Source: Plantago major
Taxonomy: Eukaryota; Streptophyta; Magnoliopsida; Lamiales; Plantaginaceae
NCBI GenBank assembly: GCA_026545765.1
Contig: CM048841.1
Span: 93,701,352 to 93,765,351, forward strand
DNA: 64,000 bases
Direction of reading: 5' to 3'
In this document: positions 58,090 to 64,000 of the stretch, piece after piece
Position numbering within the stretch: the stretch's first letter is position 1
Layout of the letters: each line of letters starts with the position of its first letter
Position numbers and translations under genes: made by a program
Notes under the pieces: model-generated
What the model saw: the letters and a program-made list of their open reading frames with translations, nothing else
Databases searched by the model: none
What the model was told of the DNA's origin: nothing

Positions 58090-58211
58090 TTTATTCTGAT
58101 AAAGGAACCGCATCAGAGAAAGAGCCCAGCCGTGGAGCGGCTTATGCAAAAAAAGCACTAGAAATTAAAGCTACACAAGAAACAATGTTGCCGGAAAACA
58201 AGAGGGCCATG
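58090..58211 (+). other. Exon-like stretch, unrecognised
   Basis: An open frame reads GTASEKEPSRGAAYAKKALE and continues to KRAMG, ending at a good donor (G/GTAAGC at 58211-58212). It is Lys/Glu/Ala-rich. I do not recognise it. It may be a spliced exon of a broken neighbour or chance. Confidence 0.25.
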
Positions 58212-58524
58212 GGTAAGCAATCAAATTGACACTGCTTAAACCTTTTTGTAGTTTCACATTCATTCATGGGGATATGTGTGCGGTGAGCAGCTCTTGATCT
58301 TCTTTTTCATGCCACCTGCTTCACCCTCTTTACTCATCGTAAAGAAACTGCTAGGAGCCCAAGAGTTATACGGTCTATTCCCCTATCTAACGATGTTTAT
58401 ATACATGTGGGTTGGGGTCGTGTTTGTTTCTCTCCAACGAATTTCGATACGGCCTGGTATGTCTTCTCCTTTGCTTTTCTTTTAGCTACCTCCCCACAAG
58501 GTCATCGATATTGAGCAAACTGTT

Positions 58525-59031
58525 ATTTTTCGTCCATATAACTGAAGATGCGCTTCACACGCAGCAAATGCGATTATTTATTCATATTATGTTACAAACT
58601 TACCCTTATTTTTTAACAAAAGAAATTACAATTTTTAATTTAGCAAACCATAAGAAATTAGAAAACAATTAAATAAATAAAAGGGCCCTAATATCTCCGA
58701 TTCCGCTAGGGTTGTCAAAAAACAGTGAGCGTTTAGTCACCATTAATGAGTACAAATGTCTCCATTGCTTGTAAGATCATTGTTTCTTTATTACTGTTTT
58801 TAGTTTTCCATTTGATCTTACTAGTATATGTGTGCACGTTACACATGCAAATACTAAATTAATATATGAAAATCAAAATTAGTTAATCATATTTTATTAA
58901 ACATATCTATGTGTATAGAGTGAAAAGTGAAAGTTATAAAATAAGAAACAAACGTGGGAGAAGATGGATTGTCATAATTAGTTGATAAATCCGTTTTATT
59001 TTCTTTTGAATAGGTATTTTTGAGAGGCGGT

Positions 59032-59041
<10 letters not shown>
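58525..59041 (+). repeat. 515-bp duplication, copy 2
   Basis: Second copy of 55528-56042, 2997 bp downstream in the same orientation, followed by a (CA)n tract instead of (TA)n. Confidence 0.9.
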
Positions 59042-59043
<2 letters not shown>

Positions 59044-59108
<65 letters not shown>

Positions 59109-59112
59109 CACA
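59044..59112. repeat. (CA)n microsatellite
   Basis: About 34 CA units with one AA interruption, internal to the Helitron-like element. Confidence 0.95.
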
Positions 59113-59440
59113 GATGATATTAATCAAGATGTCTATGTTGTCAGCATTGATGTTTTTTCATTTCTTAACAACATAAACGTTTTGATTAAAAATATCTATG
59201 ATTTTATTGATAGATCGATCTACAGATAAGTTATTTAAAGACTGACGTGTTTTATAGTAGGACAAAATGAATTGAATTGGTCTAACTTAAATTGATTTAA
59301 TCTATCACCTCCCATTGAGTATTCTGATTTTATATAGTAGTAAAATATATTAGTGAAAAAATTGCAAAAAAACTAACATCACTTCAAAAACATAATTCTC
59401 AATCTGTTTCCTATATTTAAGATAAGAAAAGGCGACTACA
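59113..59440. repeat. Inverted repeat, left arm
   Basis: About 325 bp that recurs in the opposite orientation at 61857-62178 with roughly 93-95% identity by eye. A third, more diverged direct copy is at 62562-62900. Confidence 0.85.
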
Positions 59441-59582
59441 TTTGGTTGATTAGTTTATTTGAGAAAAAAACTAATCCATTCTTTGTATTGTAACTGTTAG
59501 TCAAAATTAAAAGGGTAAATTTGTAAAGAATTTTTGGTGTAAGAACCGCTTTCACATAGTTGGCTTTTATCTACTATAGTAT

Positions 59583-60652
59583 CGGTGACACGCAGATACC
59601 CGCGTGATCGCTCTATATAATTTAACGTGTAATATATAATAGGAAAATAAGAAAAGAAATAGGAGAATAAAAGGCTTAAAAGAAAAAATTTTAAAAAAGG
59701 AAGGAGAATAAAGAAAATTAAATGGAAGCATTCTACATGTACATGAATCGATGACCGTACATGTTGAACTATTAGAAGCGTAATAATAGTAGTTATCTTT
59801 TTCTTCTTTTTAATTTTCAAGGTGGTAACTTCTATTTTGGTGAAGTAACTATCTAGTTGTCTTTGATTAGGATATAGTATAGGAGATTATCTACTTATTG
59901 TTCATGACACGCAGTTCCCACGTCTAACCTTTTAAATGAATAAATCATTTTCACTTCCACATTTAAAAACGTAATATAAGTTGAATCCTAGCAAATTTAT
60001 ATAATAACGCAGTTTCGATTATATGAGAGGTCAATTGTTCTTTTGTTGGTTTACATATAACATTTTGTAAATGCAAATGAGGATTAAGTTTTAAAAAGAT
60101 CAAATGGAACACCATTTGAACCCCTTAATTAATGGGAAGAAATACTTGGACGAAGTCATGTTATGTAAAGAAACCGTTATGCAGGTTTTTGCTTTTGTTT
60201 TTCTCTTTTTTTAAAAATTTATTTTCATGTAACTTCTCTTTTGGTAGTAATAACTACCTGGGTGACTTTGATTAGGATATAGTATAGATAGATTATTACT
60301 ATACTAAAAAGATATGAGTTTTCTCTCACAAGTGGCGATTGTGATACCAAAATTTTGAGCAATTTTAGGACGTATGACCAATTAGAAAGTCTCTCGGTTC
60401 ATGCACGGGTGAGGACAAAGTGGGATGTTGTCGGAGAAATGACCACAATTACCATATAATTGTTCAACTTTTTTTTTTTCAAAACTTTGTAAACAACGCA
60501 AATGTGCCCAAAAACTTACTCCCTGGCCTCCGTTCGAACCCCAACTTCCCGTGGACTTAGATACAAATTTTAAGGTTGAGATATATAAATAATAATTTGG
60601 AAACTATAAGGTCGAATGAATAAATTGATAATTATTTAATTTACTATTATTC
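59583..60652. other. Gene-free stretch
   Basis: No supported gene. A partial family B MITE (CTCCCTGGCCTCCG start) lies at about 60518-60630 without a clear right end. Confidence 0.4.
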
Positions 60653-60668
60653 AAAATAATTCTATTTG

Positions 60669-61283
60669 GACATCACTGTATGGAAGAGGAAGGCAGTACC
60701 TGTGCCGGCGGGAGGGAGGAACAGGGGATAGAGGAGGGGCGTCTTGTCTTTGGGATCAAGCAGACTATGGTCATGACTTCTTCTCATCTTGGGAGGAGGA
60801 ATCACTCTGGTTTTGCGGAAGAAGGAATTGCTAGGATAAATGTAGATGCAACTTTTTCGGAGGACGGTTTGCGAGTGGGAATTGGGTTTGGGGCTTGGAT
60901 GCATGACGGCCTCTTTGCTCGACGTATGGAAGTGGTGAATCATCCCTTAGCTCCGCAAAGTGCAGAGGCGCATGCTATTCGTGCGGCGGTTCATTGGGTT
61001 GTCTTAGAGGGTTTGGACCGTGTTCATTTGTTTACTGATTGTCTTTCTTTAGTTAAGTTGTTTAATTCTTTAGACTTTGATTTTTCCGTAGTTAGCCCTG
61101 TTTTGACAGACATTAAAACGTTAGTTAGCTCTTTTACTTGTTTTAGGTTAGATTTCGTGCCGCGTGGTGAAAACTCGCTAGCTCATAAGCTATTCGGTTC
61201 GTTAGTCAGTTTTTCTGGATTCGTGTACGGGTTTTTCTTATTGATGATATGAATCTACCTAGTTTGTTTCTCAAAAATAAAAT
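60669..61283 (+). mobile_element. 5'-truncated LINE insertion with target-site duplication
   Basis: A 615-bp insert is flanked by the identical 16-mer AAAATAATTCTATTTG at 60653-60668 and 61284-61299. It ends in a short A-rich tail (CAAAAATAAAAT). It carries the C-terminal RNase H domain of a plant LINE and nothing else, the normal result of target-primed reverse transcription that stopped early. The first A residues of the TSD overlap the tail, so at least 12 bp are certain. Confidence 0.9.
60680..61252 (+). pseudogene. RNase H (RVT_3) domain of the LINE
   Basis: 190 open codons. Conserved points: ARINVDATF (first Asp), QSAEAHAIRAAV (Glu), HLFTDCLSL (third Asp) and FVPRGENSLAHKL (end motif, with His as in many plant LINE RNase H domains). 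The first 45 codons have no clear homology and may be linker. The frame is intact only because the insertion is recent; the upstream ORF2 (endonuclease, RT) was never inserted, so no working protein is expected. Confidence 0.75.
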
Positions 61284-61299
61284 AAAATAATTCTATTTG

Positions 61300-61856
61300 A
61301 TAGACACAATCAATTAACTTAATCAAATTTAATAATTGTTGTAATTATATTAAATTGAAATCTTACTTAATTAAAGTAAGGAAGTGACTTGGACATAATT
61401 AGAATGGAAATCTAAATATAAATAACCCAAAAAGGAGAAAAAATCGGACAGATGGAGGGTCGAACATGTGACCTTTTGTTTCTCTATCAATCTTAAAAGA
61501 TCAGCGGAGCCTCGAAGGTCTACGCCCTACGACCATTAATGGCAGCCCGAGCTTAAAAGACAAGATGAAGGAGGCTAAGTGGTAGAGACGAGGTGGGATA
61601 AGATGCCGGCCAAGCCGGTTATACCGGCGTACGGAAGCAAATTATGAGACTCGGAAGTCTCATTCACATGAACAAAACAGTTTGTTTATTGGAAATTTGA
61701 TTTTTAAGTACTTAAATTTTCACCAAAAGGAAATTAATGTTTCCAAATATATGAAAAGTTATCAGGTCAGTGTGATACGGAGCAATGACACATGTCACGT
61801 GTCGACACTATGACTGACAATAGTCAGAGCGATACATTGACTGACGATAGAAAATT
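61300..61856. other. Gene-free stretch
   Basis: Non-coding. It includes a less AT-rich part (61490-61650) with no open frame or recognised RNA. Confidence 0.45.
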
Positions 61857-62178
61857 CGTCTTAAATATAGGAAACAGATTGAGAATTATGTTTTTGAAGT
61901 GATGTTAGTTTTGTTCCAATTTTTTTTCACTAATATATTTTACTCCTATATAAAATCAGAATACTCAATGGGAGGTGATAGATTAAATCAATTTAAGTTA
62001 GACCAATTCAATTCATTTTGACCTACTATAAAAGAAAACACGTCAGGCTTTAAATAACTTATCTGCAGATCGATCTATCAATAAAATCATAGATATTTTT
62101 AATCAAAACGTTTAAGTTGTTAACAAATGAAAAAACATCAATATTGACAACATAGACATCTTGATTAATAACATCTTT
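61857..62178. repeat. Inverted repeat, right arm
   Basis: Reverse complement of 59113-59440. The LINE insertion lies in the 2.4 kb spacer. It ends at a (TG)n/(TA)n tract. Confidence 0.85.
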
Positions 62179-62180
62179 AT

Positions 62181-62311
<131 letters not shown>

Positions 62312-62315
62312 CATA

Positions 62316-63088
62316 CTAGTATACGTGTGCACATTACACGTGCAAAAATTAAATCAATATATGAAAATAAAATAAGTTGATCATATTTTGTTAAATCTAT
62401 CTGCGTGTATAGAGTGAAAAGTGAAAATTACAAATAAGAAACAACACAGAGAAGATGGATTACCATAATTTATCGATAAATCATTTTTATTTTCTTTTTG
62501 AGTAAGTATTTTAATAGACTGTTTATATATACTTATCTAGAGACGGACTTATATTGTCACGAAAATTATTGATGTTATTAATCAAAATATTTATACTGTG
62601 AACATTGATGTTTTTTTCATATACAAAAAATATATTTTGTCAACAACATAAACATTTTGATTAAAAATATCGATGATTTCATTGATAATATAAACCGGTC
62701 TTTAGATAAGTTATTTAAAGACTATTGTGTTTTTTTTTCTTTTTATTGTAGATCAAAATTAATTGAATTGGTCACATACCCAATTAATTTGATTTGATGT
62801 GTAGTATTATGGTTTTAGATAGTAAAAGATTATTATGAAATTGTAACAAAATTAACATCACTTCAAGAACATATTTCTCAGTCTATATTTGAGATAAGAG
62901 AAACGCAACTATATGCATTACATGTGTAAAAATTTATTTATGATATATTTTGGTTGATTATTTTATTTGAGAAGAAAAGTCCTCCACTCTTTCTAACCAT
63001 CTCTGATGAGTCAAAATTAGAAGGGTAAAATTGAAAAGAATTTTTCGTGTAAAAACTGCTTTCACATAGTTGGCTTTTATATATTAAA

Positions 63089-63090
<2 letters not shown>
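62316..63090 (-). mobile_element. Helitron-like element on the minus strand (775 bp)
   Basis: 3' end at 62316: minus-strand hairpin CGTGT/ACACG, then CTAG and T. Proposed 5' end at 63090: minus strand TCTTTTAATATATAAAAGCC preceded by A. It matches 58821-59582 over its length (about 80-85% by eye) without the internal CA tract. No coding capacity. Confidence 0.55.

Positions 63091-63166
<76 letters not shown>
63089..63166. repeat. (TA)n microsatellite, about 78 bp
   Basis: Pure TA repeat between two Helitron-like ends. Confidence 0.95.
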
Positions 63167-63169
<3 letters not shown>

Positions 63170-64000
63170 CTAGTAATTAAGCACCAAGCTAGCGCGGTGC
63201 CAGGTACATGTAAAAAATATTCGGTGGGCATATCAGGTCAGTTCGGAGCGAATGAGTATGAATAAGGCTCCATATACACGATACTTAAAGTCATATCCAT
63301 GAGAAGCAGATTGATATGTCAACAACGTCGTAACATGTGGTGTCAAATTCTAAGATGAGAAATATTAAGAAAATGAAGCAAAACTTATGAAATAGAACGT
63401 TCATTCATGGAGAGAATCTAAAGCAACCGAAACAATAAGCGAAGATGCAGTGAAAATCGTATGTTCCTATGTTAGTTATTAGATTTTTCATAACGAAACT
63501 CATGAACAGACATCGCGAAGGCTGTTAATTATCACTCTGCAATTAAAATTGTCTGGCATTGCAATTTTCTGGTGGATTGAAATAGTGCCACGTAATCAAG
63601 TTCTAATTTTCTAAGGTACATAAATTTAACACCGTTCTCTTCAATGCCTTTCATCCAACAATCAATGATGAAGTTGTTCGGATAGGTCTCCAGCAATATC
63701 AACTCATGATTTTTTCGTGTGCAACTCTAACACTCTTCCTGAATGGGTGTTTGTCCGTTCATCATCCATATCAATTCTATCACAAAAATTGGAGTTAACA
63801 TACACATCAAAACCTAAACATATATGATAAGAACTTACAACAAAATACTAACAGTTGAACTGAAATATAAGCCGCTTGTCATTGATATTCTTTACTTCCA
63901 TACCATGCATTAATCCCTAGCTATTCTCCATCAATTGATAGAACAAGTCCAAGTGAATCGCTCTTCGATAACGCGCGACCCACAAGAGCCATGTTGTAGT
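63170..64000 (-). other. Possible further Helitron 3' end, then gene-free sequence
   Basis: On the minus strand, GCACC and GGTGC can pair, followed by seven bases and CTAG with T (CTAG at 63170-63173). The rest to the window edge shows no gene. Only one end is in view. Confidence 0.35.

Larger units (their letters stand above)
58821..59582 (-). mobile_element. Helitron-like element on the minus strand
   Basis: The 3' end is at 58821: on the minus strand a short hairpin (ATGTGT/ACACAT), ATA, then CTAG and T. The body extends to about 59582, where GTTGGCTTTTATCTACTATAG resembles a Helitron 5' end. Relatives: 55824 onward (truncated at the TA tract) and 62316-63090. No coding capacity. The family contains an internal simple repeat. 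Confidence 0.5.

Overview
The window is nuclear DNA of a flowering plant, most likely a eudicot. Genes are split by GT-AG introns, many Stowaway-type MITEs, Helitrons, LINE pieces and one hAT element are present, and four plant housekeeping-type genes lie among AT-rich repeats. An R1-like disease-resistance (NLR) fragment and the repeat style hint at an asterid, but the sequence does not prove a clade. No prokaryotic, organellar, rRNA, tRNA or CRISPR features were seen. All homology calls were made by eye from motifs, without database searches.

Layout. 1-3858: 3' end of a Ty1/copia retrotransposon of SIRE type, with a decayed env-like third ORF, a polypurine tract and a 1.57 kb 3' LTR. 3859-7586: gene-free, with one MITE and scattered repeat remnants. 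7587-8707: truncated, frameshifted LRR receptor-like protein pseudogene. 8756-14370: endogenous pararetrovirus (Caulimoviridae) with LTR-like terminal repeats, a tRNA-Met primer site, movement- and coat-protein regions and an RNase H region; the protease and most of the reverse transcriptase are gone. 14644-22473: a decayed autonomous Helitron with Rep and PIF1-type helicase pieces, the helicase core present in three partial copies, plus nested MITE and TIR elements. 22939-31595 (minus): an apparently intact 16-exon ACT-domain Ser/Thr/Tyr kinase of the STY8/17/46 type. 32023-32368: short non-autonomous Helitron next to its promoter. 32.4-44.7 kb: gene-poor and repeat-rich, with MITEs, a 0.94 kb hAT element with perfect TSD, a LINE remnant and a long hairpin. 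44957-47622 (+): intact serine decarboxylase gene (5 coding exons). 48592-49680: TIR element with a palindrome cluster. 50174-52578 (+): NRT1/PTR-family transporter gene with one apparent single-base frameshift in its second exon. 53080-54874 (minus): intact secreted GH5 glycosidase with a C-terminal ricin-B-like domain. 55.4-64 kb: resistance-gene 3' fragment, a 515 bp near-identical duplication, minus-strand Helitron-like copies, long AT/CA microsatellites and a textbook 5'-truncated LINE insertion.

Functionally, the kinase (preprotein or stress signalling), serine decarboxylase (ethanolamine for choline and phospholipids), NPF transporter and cell-wall-type glycosidase show no sign of forming a pathway or cluster. 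The rest of the window is a dense record of nested mobile elements. The most unusual items are the pararetrovirus with exact LTR/PBS/PPT anatomy, two separate TIR elements that share clusters of a GAGCTTCCATGG palindrome, and the Helitron with a triplicated helicase core.
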